A stretch of 64,000 bases of DNA from DATJGR01 sp963780795 (GTDB lineage: Bacteria > Pseudomonadota > Gammaproteobacteria > Pseudomonadales > Azotimanducaceae), in contig CAWADH010000013.1 in NCBI GenBank assembly GCA_963780795.1, positions 310,001-374,000 on the forward strand. The letters are read 5' to 3'. The notes under the pieces were generated by a model. That model worked only from the letters and a program-made list of their open reading frames with translations. It made no database searches and had not been told where the DNA came from. Both the position numbers and the translations under genes were made by a program. Below are positions 9,106 to 17,743 of the stretch, one piece after another. Within the stretch, counting starts at the first letter, position 1. The number at the start of each line of letters is the position of its first letter.

Positions 9106-9242
9106 AGATTTTCAGTGAACTGATTTCGTGATTCAGCGTGACTCACCGTGATCCAAGCAAACAGTTAGCTGCGGATTCTTAACACCGTAGATCATGTTAA
9201 GTGACGCTTGGTGACGATAGATTGAGCACCTGAGTGGGCACC
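9106..9242. repeat. Family B repeat, copy 3
   Basis: A full copy from AGATTTTCAGTGAACTG to GAGCACCTGAGTGGGCACC. The left arm holds CAGCGTGACTCACCGTGATC and the right arm GATCATGTTAAGTGACGC, with the central ACAGTTAGCTGCGG loop. It lies directly downstream of the hydrolase gene and about 50 bases before family A copy 3, so here B precedes A instead of following it. Confidence 0.8.
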
Positions 9243-9289
9243 TCATCGTTGGCGCGGGTGCAAAATTAGTCGACGATGCGTCGCAATCG

Positions 9290-9790
9290 CGCCATATCGG
9301 GGTTGAAGGAAATCCCTTACGCGGTTGATGGGATTTCCACGTGATGGCCGACGAGCCATTCGCGACGCTGCATGGCGTCTCGATGAATCAGTGTCGTCAC
9401 CGGGTCGGTTCTGCCTAGTCAGGATTTGATTTGCACTACTTTTGCAGACGACGTCGCGGAGGTCCCAGTTCAACTAAGGCTGCAAGATCTAGAAAAGCTA
9501 AATAAAATCATCTCGTTAGTGGCGGAGGGGGAGGGATTCGAACCCTCGAGGCGTTGCCACCTGCTGATTTTCAAGTGCGGAAACCAACTCAACTCACCAC
9601 CGTAACCCATTGTAAACACTAAAATCCGGTGCGTGGGGAAGGGGTGTAAATGTGGGTTGTGTGCAGAGAGGTGCACTACTTTTGCACGACTGGATCGCTG
9701 GTTTCTGGAGCTGCTCGAATTTGATGTGGTCGAGCGGACATCATCAAGGGTCGAGTTCCTACAACAGGGACGTGAAGGGGCGAACGAGTC
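9290..9790. repeat. Family A repeat, copy 3 (tRNA-Ser 3' half at 9,520-9,575)
   Basis: It contains the hairpin (9,308-9,338), a GCACTACTTTTGCAG variant, AAAAGCTAAA, the 56-base tRNA 3' half ending TTTTCAAG, GTGCGGAAACC, and GTGCACTACTTTTGCAC followed by CTGGATCGCTGGTTTCTGG. It bounds the 2.2-kb and 14-kb units. A family B copy follows about 120 bases after its end, as in copy 1. Confidence 0.8.
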
Positions 9791-9911
9791 TCGTGTGGTC
9801 GGCGAATGAACTCTAGGTAATTAGTGCGGATAGAGATCTGCTTTTTTTGTGGGGAACGGTCCGATCCGGCATTTTCGGGTAGATAGGCGCACGACTGAAC
9901 TGCCGACACGC

Positions 9912-10049
9912 GGATTTTCAGTTGAACTGGATTCGTGATCCAGCGTGACGCAGCGCAACTCAACAGAACGATTTAGATTCGATTCTTACCACCGTAGATC
10001 ATCCTGGGTTACGGTAAGTGACGATAGGTTGGGCACCTGAATGGGCACC
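9912..10049. repeat. Family B repeat, copy 4
   Basis: The copy starts GGATTTTCAGTTGAACTGG and ends GGGCACCTGAATGGGCACC. The arms are more diverged than in copies 1 and 5 (for example GCAGCGCAACTCAAC), and the loop reads ACGATTTAGATTCG. It stands about 155 bases before the start of the TIR/TPR gene. Confidence 0.75.
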
Positions 10050-10204
10050 AAGCGAACTGCTGTTCGCGAATCAGGAAGGCGGTATCCGATTCCGCCACCA
10101 GCGTCAGATCAGGTCGCTTCAATGGCCTGCCCGGCGCCATGCTATTTTAGTTTGCAGTGCGCCAGGACGACCGCTGGCGACAGAGCTTGCATCGGGAGCC
10201 ATCC

Positions 10205-12175
10205 GTGGCCGATGTGTTCGTGTCCTACGCCAACGAAGACCGCGCCATTGCGGAGAAGATCTCACGCGGTCTCGAAGGTGCTGGCCTATCTGTCTGGTGG
10301 GATCGCCACATCCAAGGCGGCGTACGTTTTAGGAAAGAAATCGATCGCCAACTCGGTGCGGCAAAAGTCGTCTTGGTGTTGTGGTCCGCCGCCTCACGCG
10401 ATTCGGAGTGGGTGTGCGACGAGGCGCAACAGGCGCTCGACGAGAAAAAGCTGATACCGCTCCGTCTCGATGGCATTCATCCGCCGCTCGGATTCCGCCA
10501 GGCACAGTCATTGGATTTCAGCGATTGGGGCGGTGATCCGAAAGCGGGAGCCTTCACCGATTTGGTCGATTCAGCGCGGCATTTCGTTGACCGCTTTGCA
10601 GCTCTGGCAGGACATCCCCGCGTCCCGATGGTCCACAGCGCGCAGCGGCCCGGACGCAAGAATTCTATTTGCGTGCTGCCGTTCGTCAATATGAGCGGTG
10701 ATGCCGAGCAGGAGTATTTCAGCGACGGTATCAGCGAAGACATCATCACTGACCTGAGCAAGGTCTCCGCGCTCTTCGTGATTGCGCGCAACACCGCGTT
10801 CACGTTCAAAGCCAAAAGTGTCGATGTCACGCAAGTGGCGCGTCAGCTCGACATCAGCCACGTACTGGAAGGCAGCGTGCGCAAGGCGGGGGGTCGAGTC
10901 CGCATCACGGCGCAGTTGATCGACGGCGCGACGGGTGGGCACGTGTGGGCGGAACGTTACGACCGAGATCTCAACGACATCTTTGCAGTGCAGGACGAGA
11001 TCTCGTCAGCGATCGTGAGCGCGCTCAAGTTGAAGTTGCTTCCGCGAGAGAAGGCGAGCCTGGAACGGCGGGGTACGACCAATGTAGAGGCCTACGATCT
11101 GTACCTGCGAGGGACGCGCCCAGCGTTTGCCGATGAGGAAAAGCGTGCTCGCATCGCGCTGCTGGAAGCGGCGACGCGCCTGGCACCAGACTACTCTGAT
11201 GCGTGGGGTGAACTGGCGAAGGCGCGCGTATTGGGGCACTCGGGTCGCACGATTGCAGAGCGCAATGAAGACGCCGCGGCTGCTGGGGTCGAGGCGGAAC
11301 GCGCACTTGCGCTGGATCCGGACAACATCGCCGCACTGGGGGCGCGATTCTATTTGTTGCCAACATTCGGACCGCTGATCGCCGAAAAAGCACTGGTCGA
11401 TCGAATGGAAAAGATCGCTCCTGCGAATATAGATGTGCTCACGCGCTGCGCTTACCACCTGGGCTGGGTCGGCCGCATGCGCGCGGCGATCGAAGTCGAG
11501 CAACGGGCTTATGAGATCGATCCCCTCGATCCATATGTATTGCACGACCGCGCGCGGGCGCTCTTCAAGGGAGGCCGCTACGCGGAGGCGCGAAGGTGCC
11601 TCGAGGATGTTCTCTCACGCTGGCCGGACCATCGATTCGCTGCATCCAGTTTGGTGGAGCTCTGCGTGCATACGCAGGATTGGGCGACCATTGACGCGCT
11701 GCTGGCGAAGTTTCCGTTCGGGGATCGAGAACGAGGGTTTCGCTGGTACCCATCGGTCATGCGCGATCGAACGCCGGAGTCTCGTGGCCGAGCGATCGAA
11801 GCGGCGCGCAGACAGTTCGAGACGTTTGGCACTGCAAACTTCTTTGTGCTTCAAGTGGCGGCGCAGTTAGGCGCCTCAGACGAAGCCTACGCGATCGCGC
11901 TACGCGCCCGGTTTGCGGCTACCTCAGGCATGAACTCCGAAGCCAGACCCTACGTCTTCAACAGCATGTTTCCCGAATTCCGCCGCGATCCGCGTTTCGT
12001 GAAACTTTGCGCGCGCTGCGGACTCGTCGACTACTGGCTGACGACTCAGCACTGGCCCGACTGCGTCGACGAAGTCGCACCGTATTACGACTTCAAAGCC
12101 GAATGCGAGAGGGTCGCAGCTGGACCGCCGCTAACGCCTGCGAACCAGACTGCGTCGCCAGCACCCGCTGTTTAG
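10205..12175 (+). CDS. TIR domain, TolB-like and TPR protein
   Basis: I start at GTG 10,205 (ADVFVSYANEDRAIAEKI), since the upstream in-frame residues do not belong to the TIR fold. Residues 1-130 are a bacterial TIR domain; the Glu of WVCDEAQQAL lies where TIR NAD hydrolases carry the catalytic Glu. A TolB-like domain follows (about 155-265: SICVLPFVNMSGDAEQEYFS, VLEGSVRKAGGRVRI), then TPRs. The tail motif LCARCGLVDYW...WPDC...YDFKAEC is shared with the broken paralogue ending at 21,210. No membrane segment is seen, unlike the cyclase version. A role in NAD-linked defence or in signalling is possible; neither is shown. It is enclosed by family B copies 4 and 5. Confidence 0.85.
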   Translation: MADVFVSYANEDRAIAEKISRGLEGAGLSVWWDRHIQGGVRFRKEIDRQLGAAKVVLVLWSAASRDSEWVCDEAQQALDEKKLIPLRLDGIHPPLGFRQAQSLDFSDWGGDPKAGAFTDLVDSARHFVDRFAALAGHPRVPMVHSAQRPGRKNSICVLPFVNMSGDAEQEYFSDGISEDIITDLSKVSALFVIARNTAFTFKAKSVDVTQVARQLDISHVLEGSVRKAGGRVRITAQLIDGATGGHVWAERYDRDLNDIFAVQDEISSAIVSALKLKLLPREKASLERRGTTNVEAYDLYLRGTRPAFADEEKRARIALLEAATRLAPDYSDAWGELAKARVLGHSGRTIAERNEDAAAAGVEAERALALDPDNIAALGARFYLLPTFGPLIAEKALVDRMEKIAPANIDVLTRCAYHLGWVGRMRAAIEVEQRAYEIDPLDPYVLHDRARALFKGGRYAEARRCLEDVLSRWPDHRFAASSLVELCVHTQDWATIDALLAKFPFGDRERGFRWYPSVMRDRTPESRGRAIEAARRQFETFGTANFFVLQVAAQLGASDEAYAIALRARFAATSGMNSEARPYVFNSMFPEFRRDPRFVKLCARCGLVDYWLTTQHWPDCVDEVAPYYDFKAECERVAAGPPLTPANQTASPAPAV

Positions 12176-12198
12176 CAACTCGTTGAACCACAGATGGT

Positions 12199-12367
12199 GA
12201 CACGCGGAAATTCCGTCCGCAGGTCGGCTCGGATTTTCAGTGAACTGATTTCGTGATCCAGCGTAACCCAACGTGATCGAAACAAACGTTTAGCAGCGGT
12301 TTCTTAACACGGTAGATCATGTTGAGTGATGCTGAGTGACGATAGATTGGGCACCTGAGTGGGCACC
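12199..12367. repeat. Family B repeat, copy 5 (extended)
   Basis: The core is 12,231-12,367. The arms 12,254-12,278 and 12,315-12,339 are inverted and match at about 18 of 25 positions, with G-T pairs at some others. About 30 bases before the core (ACACGCGGAAATTCCGTCCG) are shared with copies 6 and 8. It lies 25-60 bases after the TIR/TPR stop codon and before the msrP promoter region. Confidence 0.8.
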
Positions 12368-12610
12368 AATTTATGTTGGCGTCACGGAATTTGTAGATCA
12401 GACAGGCATGCCTATGTGCTGGACGACGCGCGCGATCGGTTCAGCGCAGCCTACCGCTACGTCTGTTCAACTCACCCGGCGATGACCGGCACTATTGTCG
12501 TCGCTTCAGGTTCGTGAACCTCCCTTTCGCTTCGTCGTGCGTTCGAGCTGTAACCCGCTGCGCTCGTCCTACGAATATCAAGACAGAACGCATTGCCAAG
12601 AGGTGCCGCT

Positions 12611-13582
12611 ATGTTGATTCGTCGCAGCAAACCAGAAGACGGCGCCGGCATTCGGCCCTCGGAAATCACGCCGGAATCGGTGTACCTGAATCGGCGCGAC
12701 TTGCTCAAGGCCGCCGTGGCAGCGGGTCTCGTCGTCAAACTCGGGTTGCCGGACGCTGCGCTCGCGGCGTCGCAAGGCCTCAACTACGCGCGGGAAGCGC
12801 ATTTCAGCGTAGACGAGGCGCCGAACACGTACCAGGACATCACGACCTACAACAACTTTTACGAGTTTGGTACGGGCAAGGAAGATCCATCGCAGAATTC
12901 CGCTGCTTTCAAACCGTTACCCTGGACTGTGACGGTGAGTGGCGAGTGCGAAGTGAAGGGCACTTTCACGCTCGAAGACCTTCTCAAGCCGCATCCGCTC
13001 GAAGAGCGCATCTATCGATTCCGGTGCGTGGAAGCCTGGTCGATGGTCATTCCGTGGGTCGGCTTTCCGCTCAAGGATCTGCTTGCGCGCTTCAAGCCCA
13101 CCGCCAATGCCAAGTATGTCGCGTTCAAAACCATCGTGCGGCCGAGCGAAATGCCGGGCCAGCGCCGCGCGATTCTGGATTGGCCCTATGTCGAAGGTCT
13201 ACGCATCGATGAGGCGATGCACCCCCTCTCGCTGGTGGCGGTCGGTTTGTATGGCCGCACGCTACCCAATCAGAACGGCGCGCCGCTGCGTCTGGTCACA
13301 CCATGGAAATATGGCTTCAAGAGCATCAAATCGATTGTTGAGATCAAATTCGTCGAGAAGCAGCCATCCTCCACATGGAACAATGCGGCGCCACGCGAAT
13401 ACGGCTTCTATGCCAACGTCAATCCGAACGTAGATCATCCACGCTGGAGCCAGGCGCGTGAACGGCGCATTGGTTCAAGTGGCGGTCTGTTCAATTCGCG
13501 TCAGCCCACATTGATGTTCAACGGCTATCAAGAGCAAGTAGCCGGTCTATACGAAGGCATGGACCTAAGAAAGTATTTTTGA
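12611..13582 (+). CDS. msrP: Protein-methionine-sulfoxide reductase catalytic subunit MsrP
   Basis: MsrP (YedY) is the periplasmic molybdopterin enzyme that reduces oxidised methionines in envelope proteins. I start at ATG 12,611, which has AAGAGGT 6 bases upstream, not at the TTG 18 bases before it. The twin-arginine signal is NRRDLLKAAVAAGLV (Arg 28-29). Cys139 in YRFRCVEAWSM is the molybdenum ligand. The protein has 323 residues, normal for the family, and ends with the conserved LRKYF. msrQ follows after 12 bases, the usual two-gene operon. The pair is enclosed by family B copies 5 and 6, so it behaves as cargo. Confidence 0.95.
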   Translation: MLIRRSKPEDGAGIRPSEITPESVYLNRRDLLKAAVAAGLVVKLGLPDAALAASQGLNYAREAHFSVDEAPNTYQDITTYNNFYEFGTGKEDPSQNSAAFKPLPWTVTVSGECEVKGTFTLEDLLKPHPLEERIYRFRCVEAWSMVIPWVGFPLKDLLARFKPTANAKYVAFKTIVRPSEMPGQRRAILDWPYVEGLRIDEAMHPLSLVAVGLYGRTLPNQNGAPLRLVTPWKYGFKSIKSIVEIKFVEKQPSSTWNNAAPREYGFYANVNPNVDHPRWSQARERRIGSSGGLFNSRQPTLMFNGYQEQVAGLYEGMDLRKYF

Positions 13583-13594
13583 GCGACTCAGCCG

Positions 13595-14263
13595 ATGCAC
13601 TCCACGCAAATCAGACGCTGGGTTTTCAAACCCATACTTCACGTTTTCTGTTTGCTGCCGCTGCTACATCTCATCGCAGGCTCCGCCGGTTTCGCAGGCG
13701 TGTCGTTGGGAGCCGACCCCATTGCCAAGGTGTTGCATGAGCTTGGTCAATGGGGACTGCGTTTCCTGGTTGCTACATTGGCCATCACGCCGCTGCGACT
13801 CATGCTCGGCAAACCGTGGTTGGTCAGTTTCCGACGCATCCTAGGCTTATATAGTTTCGCCTACGTGCTGATGCATTTCATTGCGTGGCTCGTAATCGAT
13901 CAAGGCCTGTACTGGCAGGGCATTCTTACGGATATTGGCAAGCGCCCATTCATCACGATTGGCTTTGCTGCGCTTTTGCTGCTGATCCCGCTTGCGATCA
14001 CTTCGACGAATCGGATGATGCGCCGTCTCGGGAGGCACTGGAAAAAACTGCATCGCCTGATCTACATCATCGCGGTGTTGGGCGTGTGGCACTTTTACTG
14101 GCTCGTCAAAAAGGACGTGACCGAGCCGCTGATTTACCTAGCGATCGTGACCTTCCTGCTGGGCTATCGGTATTGGTGTTTCCGTCGGCGCAAGATTCCG
14201 GCGGTACCGGTTGTCGAGCAACGCGGCAATAGGATTCCGGATCGATTGCGAACACCCGCGTGA
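13595..14263 (+). CDS. msrQ: MsrQ haem-binding membrane subunit
   Basis: MsrQ (YedZ) is the inner-membrane haem protein passing quinone or flavin electrons to MsrP. Six hydrophobic segments are readable. Conserved histidines stand in SFAYVLMHFIAW, WKKLHRLIYI and GVWHFYWLVKK. The core is of normal length, but the last 20 residues (after RRRKIPAVP) look unlike the family and run towards a recombined TPR-gene scrap at 14,368. The C-terminus may therefore have been altered by the event that placed that scrap. Confidence 0.93.
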   Translation: MHSTQIRRWVFKPILHVFCLLPLLHLIAGSAGFAGVSLGADPIAKVLHELGQWGLRFLVATLAITPLRLMLGKPWLVSFRRILGLYSFAYVLMHFIAWLVIDQGLYWQGILTDIGKRPFITIGFAALLLLIPLAITSTNRMMRRLGRHWKKLHRLIYIIAVLGVWHFYWLVKKDVTEPLIYLAIVTFLLGYRYWCFRRRKIPAVPVVEQRGNRIPDRLRTPA

Positions 14264-14367
14264 GTTCGATTCGCGGCACGGTTGCCTGACACTTGATCGC
14301 CAGCTTCGCGCGCGCCTGGTGATTCAGATGTGCGCCAGCGTTGTTGGTCGGAGACATCGAGGCCGCG

Positions 14368-14482
14368 TTCGTCGACGAGGTCGCGCCCTTTTTGCGACTT
14401 CAAGGCCGAGTGCCAGAAGGTCGCCTCTTGGCCTACGCTACCGTCTGCGAACGAGACGGCGTCGCCAGCACCCGCTATTTAG
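14368..14482 (+). pseudogene. 3'-terminal scrap of a TIR/TPR paralogue
   Basis: These 115 bases align with the last 110 or so bases of the TIR/TPR gene ending at 12,175: GTCGACGAGGTCGCGCC, GACTTCAAGGCCGAGTGCCAG, and an almost identical CGTCGCCAGCACCCGCT before the stop codon. The first part is frame-damaged. The similarity continues past the stop into family B. A second TIR/TPR gene therefore once ended here and was largely replaced by msrPQ. Confidence 0.7.
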
Positions 14483-14502
14483 CAACTCATTGAGCCAGAG
14501 GT

Positions 14503-14672
14503 GACACGCGGAAATTCGATCCGCAGGTCAGCCTCGGATTTTCAGTGAGCTGATTTCGTGATCCAGCGTAACGCTAGATAACCCAACAGAACGAATTAGG
14601 TTTGATTCTTACCACCGTAGATCACGGTGAGTTACGGCGTGTGACGATAGATTGGGCACCTGAGTGGGCACC
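14503..14672. repeat. Family B repeat, copy 6 (extended)
   Basis: The core 14,536-14,672 runs from GGATTTTCAGTGAGCTG to GGGCACCTGAGTGGGCACC, preceded by the same 30-base extension as copy 5. The left arm is altered (GTAACGCTAGATAACCCAAC) while the right arm is recognisable (GATCACGGTGAGTTACGG). It lies between the TPR scrap and the crotonase gene. Confidence 0.8.
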
Positions 14673-14803
14673 GGTGAAAAAGAAGGACTCTCCGCATTGT
14701 CGGGAACACGCCTGTCGCGTCAAGCTGCATGGCACGCAAGTTGCGCTCAACTCGGGTGAACGCGCGCACGAATCAAACAACACATCGCATACGGGGAGCG
14801 GTC

Positions 14804-15607
14804 ATGGGCAAAGTGGACTACGTCATCGAGGGCGGCATCGCGACCGTCACCTTCACCAATCCGCCGAAAGGCTTTTTCATCGCCGAAATGGTGGTCCAGC
14901 TTGGTGCCATCATGACTGCGCTGGAGAACGATCCGGCGGTGCGCGTGATCATCTTCACCGGTGGCCTGCCCGATGTGTTTATCAGGCATTTCTCCGTGGA
15001 AGAAATCCTTGGCATGGCCGATTCCGTGAAAGCCCGCCGCGCCCAGGGCCTGCCCGATGTCCGCTTCGCCCGCACGCCGCTGCGTCTGGTATGGGAGCAG
15101 GTGGATAACTGCCAGAAGCCCACGATCGCTGCCATCAATGGCTTTTGCGGAGGCGGCGGCTGCGAACTCACGCTTTGCTGCGACATCCGGCTTGCAGGTC
15201 CCGGCAATTACACCATCGGACAGATGGAAATCCTCGTCGGCCTCCTCCCCGGTGCAGGCGGCACCACTCGGCTTGCCAGAGTCGTCGGCACTAGCAAGGC
15301 GCTCGAATGGGTCCTGCGCGGCCGCACCTTTTACCCGGAAGAAGCCGCCCGCGAAGGCCTCGTGCATCACTATGTCGAAGGCGACGTCCTCGCCGCTGCA
15401 AAAGAGATGGCCCGCGAGTTCCTCGACAAGCCCTCGGCGGCACTCGCATACATCAAGCAGGTTCTGCGCAACAGCCACGGACGCCCGACCAGCGAAGGCG
15501 TGGATGAAGAAGGCGACATGTTCGCCAACCTCATTGCCACTGATGCGCGTTGCATCGAGATGATGCAGCAGTATGTGGATGGTGGACATCAGTTGAAGAA
15601 ATATTGA
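14804..15607 (+). CDS. Enoyl-CoA hydratase/isomerase (crotonase) family protein
   Basis: ATG 14,804 is preceded by GGGGAGCG and gives 267 residues, the normal crotonase length; the upstream in-frame residues are not family-like. The oxyanion-hole loop is INGFCGGGGCEL, and both acids used by hydratases are present: Glu121 in that loop and Glu142 in QMEILVGLLPGAGGTTRLAR. It should hydrate or isomerise enoyl-CoA substrates. The substrate and pathway cannot be read, and no partner beta-oxidation gene is nearby. Its stop codon lies 2 bases before the right end of a family B repeat, so the unit is tightly packed. Confidence 0.9.
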   Translation: MGKVDYVIEGGIATVTFTNPPKGFFIAEMVVQLGAIMTALENDPAVRVIIFTGGLPDVFIRHFSVEEILGMADSVKARRAQGLPDVRFARTPLRLVWEQVDNCQKPTIAAINGFCGGGGCELTLCCDIRLAGPGNYTIGQMEILVGLLPGAGGTTRLARVVGTSKALEWVLRGRTFYPEEAAREGLVHHYVEGDVLAAAKEMAREFLDKPSAALAYIKQVLRNSHGRPTSEGVDEEGDMFANLIATDARCIEMMQQYVDGGHQLKKY

Positions 15608-15609
15608 GT

Positions 15610-15634
15610 GGATAGATTGGGCACCTGAATGGGC
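15610..15634. repeat. Family B repeat, right-end fragment (copy 7)
   Basis: GGATAGATTGGGCACCTGAA followed by TGGGC is the right terminus of family B without its arms. It touches the crotonase stop codon on one side. On the other it truncates a minus-strand gene remnant, so it marks a recombination breakpoint. Confidence 0.65.
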
Positions 15635-15930
15635 CGTCTTTATCAGGAAGTTTTATGCGGGCCGGCAGGTGGGCGTCGCGATGAAGATCATTAAGCGCAT
15701 CGTTCACCTTCTGAATGAAGCTGCGTGCGCGACCACGTGGGGGAATATAGGTATCTACTTTATCCTCCGCGACATGACGAACTAGATTTTACCCACTCAT
15801 AGAAGTACGATTCCACGAAGCACATTGCGAAGATGATCTCTTTGCGCTTCGAGTCCAGCTCGTTACTTTCGAAGACTTCGCGCTGGGCATCCATGTACCA
15901 CGATCTAGCAAAGTCGCGATGCTGCCACAT
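15635..15930 (-). pseudogene. Hypothetical protein, frameshifted and 3'-truncated
   Basis: From ATG 15,930 the frame reads MWQHRDFARSWYMDAQREV and then KEIIFAMCFVESYFYEWV. After a frame change near 15,795 it continues as VRHVAEDKVDTYIPPRGRAR and SFIQKVNDALNDLHRD, until it runs into the family B fragment. The residues are strongly protein-like in both parts and join naturally. I do not recognise a function. The codon and base choice is more AT-rich than in the core genes. Confidence 0.5.
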
Positions 15931-16047
15931 CGTAACTTTGTGTCCGGTATTCACTAGTCTTGTGGGTGACAGAGGCTTTCTGTTGGTCGTATTCCTCCGC
16001 TTCATGCAACGCTCCCCGAGCGTATTGGGATGCCGAGAATAGTGCGT

Positions 16048-16260
16048 TCAAGCGACTGGACACCACCGCGCAGCGATGTCACGAACTTCTTCCTGTCGAA
16101 TTCTCGCGTCTGCTCGACCCGTGTGCGTGTGAACGTGAGTCGCCCCGTCAATGCTCGGGAATCGTCGAGATAGATCGGACGTTTCTCCGACAAATAGCGC
16201 GGTGAATACCTGCGGTTCGTCTTCTCGGCAGAGGATGAAGTTGCCCGGCCGAGGGTGAAA
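16048..16260 (-). pseudogene. GIY-YIG-like small protein, relic
   Basis: A 70-residue open frame reads FHPRPGNFILCREDEPQVFT, then ALFVGETSDLSRRF, GATHVHTHTGRADARIRQEE and a short tail. The order GNF..., VGET.DL..RF, GATH.H.H, R..EE is that of small GIY-YIG-fold proteins (YIGQT-type core). About ten residues between RF and GATH are missing compared with what I recall of the family, and no start codon with a ribosome site is evident. It is probably a relic. Confidence 0.45.
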
Positions 16261-16303
16261 GCTCGTGCCGATCGCGAGCGGGCGTGTTTCTTGGATTTTT
16301 GTC

Positions 16304-16657
16304 TCACAATCGAGACCGGCTCCTAGACCAGTGCCTACCGCGAAGAATGCGACGTTGGGTCAACGCTTCGCAAACGGGTCTGTGGTCGTGAGCAGTGTCC
16401 GTTTGACGCTCATCGAGAATCATTGGCTTCGTCTCCGTCAGACTACTCGACCAGGCTGCGCGGCGATCACGCCTGTACGCCTCGAGCATCTGATGAAGTT
16501 CGAGCGCTGTGGCGGGGTGATGTGAACTGTCACCGGACCATGCTCGGTACCAACTCGTAAGGTCAGCATATCCCGGTGAGGTGCGCGCGGTGTCTCGCGT
16601 GGCAGTCTCGCGTGCAAGGACGAATAGGGCAAACACCACGCCAGCAAGCCAATCCAT
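16304..16657 (-). CDS. Small hypothetical protein with N-terminal hydrophobic segment
   Basis: ATG 16,657 has GGAGGG 4 bases upstream, a good ribosome site. The first 15 residues (MDWLAGVVFALFVLA) could be a signal peptide or anchor. The first 70 or so residues, through ELHQMLEAYRRDRRA, look protein-like; the rest is rich in Arg/Ser/His and may be out of frame. No family is recognised, and it may be a decayed gene. Confidence 0.3.
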   Translation of the reverse strand: MDWLAGVVFALFVLARETATRDTARTSPGYADLTSWYRAWSGDSSHHPATALELHQMLEAYRRDRRAAWSSSLTETKPMILDERQTDTAHDHRPVCEALTQRRILRGRHWSRSRSRL

Positions 16658-16659
16658 TC

Positions 16660-17387
16660 GCCCTCCCTAGCTGAAGGAGACACCGGCAGGAGTCGGCCGC
16701 CTGGTGCTAGTCGACGATATTCATAAAGTCCGAATTCCCGTCGCCGCAGTGACGGTCTGCAGGTGCGGTGGACCAATTTGCTGCGTTTAGTGCGGCATGA
16801 TCACCAGTCGGTTCAAGACCCGAGGAATCTTTTTCTTGTTGAACCCTTCGCCGCACCGTGCAGCACAAACACGGCGAACGGCAAACTCAAGGATCGCAAA
16901 ATGACATCAATGTTCGTTGACTACGGCCCGAGGAATGGCAACAGGGACGCGGAGCCATTCGTGCTTAAAGCAGTTTGCAGTTCGATCAGATTCCGAATGA
17001 CGGCGATTGAGATCGTTGAACTGAAGGGGCAGATCGACAGGGCTTTGGAGCAACACGCAGGCCACCTTTCGGATGACGCTTACATGAAAGCCCAACCCTG
17101 GAGTATGTAGGAATCACCGCTACTGCTTCGATCGCAAATGAGACATTAACCCCTAAGATGCTCACCGGTGCGGGTGAGGGGCTCGGGATGCCATCCAACC
17201 GCACATGCTCAGGCATGGCTGTGGATTCAAGTGGCCAACCAGGGCGCCGATACGCGAATCGATTCATGCGTTGATGGTGCACTCAAGCATCGCCAGCGCA
17301 GTGATCTACATGGCGATTGCGCGACAACGGTTCAAGGGCTTTTGGAAGGACTGACCAGGTCGAAAAAGAGCGAGGGGTCTGGTGTGA
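16660..17387. other. Gap without a supported gene
   Basis: Only weak open frames are seen. A plus-strand frame from ATG 16,901 gives 69 residues, and a C-terminal-looking scrap near 17,260-17,360 reads ALMVHSSIASAVIYMAIARQ, then RFKGFWKD and a stop codon. Both could be debris of former cargo. I see no repeat copy, RNA gene or clear terminator here. Confidence 0.4.
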
Positions 17388-17654
17388 CTATTCCGCGCGT
17401 TCTATACGCAAGTCTTGGAGTAAGTTCCACCGCACACGGAGCGCTAGGGCCTCGATGGTGTGAGTTCTTTCTCTGCCGGGTGAAGGTAGGCCTCTCGCCT
17501 CCAACTCCTCGTTGAGACAGTCGTGGTAGGCCAAGCGGATCTCGCGCACCCAATCGGGTACTGACTCGTCGAGACTCGAGAGACGCCTGAAGCTCTGCTG
17601 GCATTCCAGGATGAGTATGTCGTCGCCGAGTTCCGACAGAGCTGGATGCCGCAT
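17388..17654 (-). CDS. Hypothetical protein, 88 residues
   Basis: Starting at ATG 17,654 (GGGAG about 12 bases upstream) the residues MRHPALSELGDDILILECQQ and SVPDWVREIRLAYHDCLNEE look like a real soluble acidic protein. The longer upstream frame does not. No family is recognised. It lies just left of the IS3-type remnant, on the opposite strand. Confidence 0.4.
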   Translation of the reverse strand: MRHPALSELGDDILILECQQSFRRLSSLDESVPDWVREIRLAYHDCLNEELEARGLPSPGRERTHTIEALALRVRWNLLQDLRIERAE

Positions 17655-17743
17655 GTTGTCCCTAACTCCCAACGTCCTTTCACAATCGTACGACTGGCAT
17701 AGGCCATTGCATGTGACCCAGTCCTCCGCTCGGCGACTAGGTT

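Noticed and set aside
1390..9575. Additional tRNA genes at the tRNA-Ser fragments
   Set aside because: Only the 3' half matches. The 5' acceptor strand, D-arm and half of the anticodon stem are replaced by unrelated sequence, so no cloverleaf can form.
1120..10049. CRISPR array
   Set aside because: The repeats are long, irregularly spaced and separated by genes; there are no short regular spacers and no cas genes.
1808..14672. Family B repeats as integron attC sites
   Set aside because: They sit between single genes and are inverted repeats, but the end boxes do not fit GTTRRRY/RYYYAAC. TTTAG lies in the loop, not at the end, and no integron integrase is seen.
1808..14672. Retron or group II intron RNA in family B
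   Set aside because: No reverse transcriptase is encoded in the region, and the stem is too imperfect for a recognised msr/msd or domain V.
16763..17110. Plus-strand protein gene
   Set aside because: There is no ribosome site, no family pattern and an odd composition; mentioned only as possible debris.
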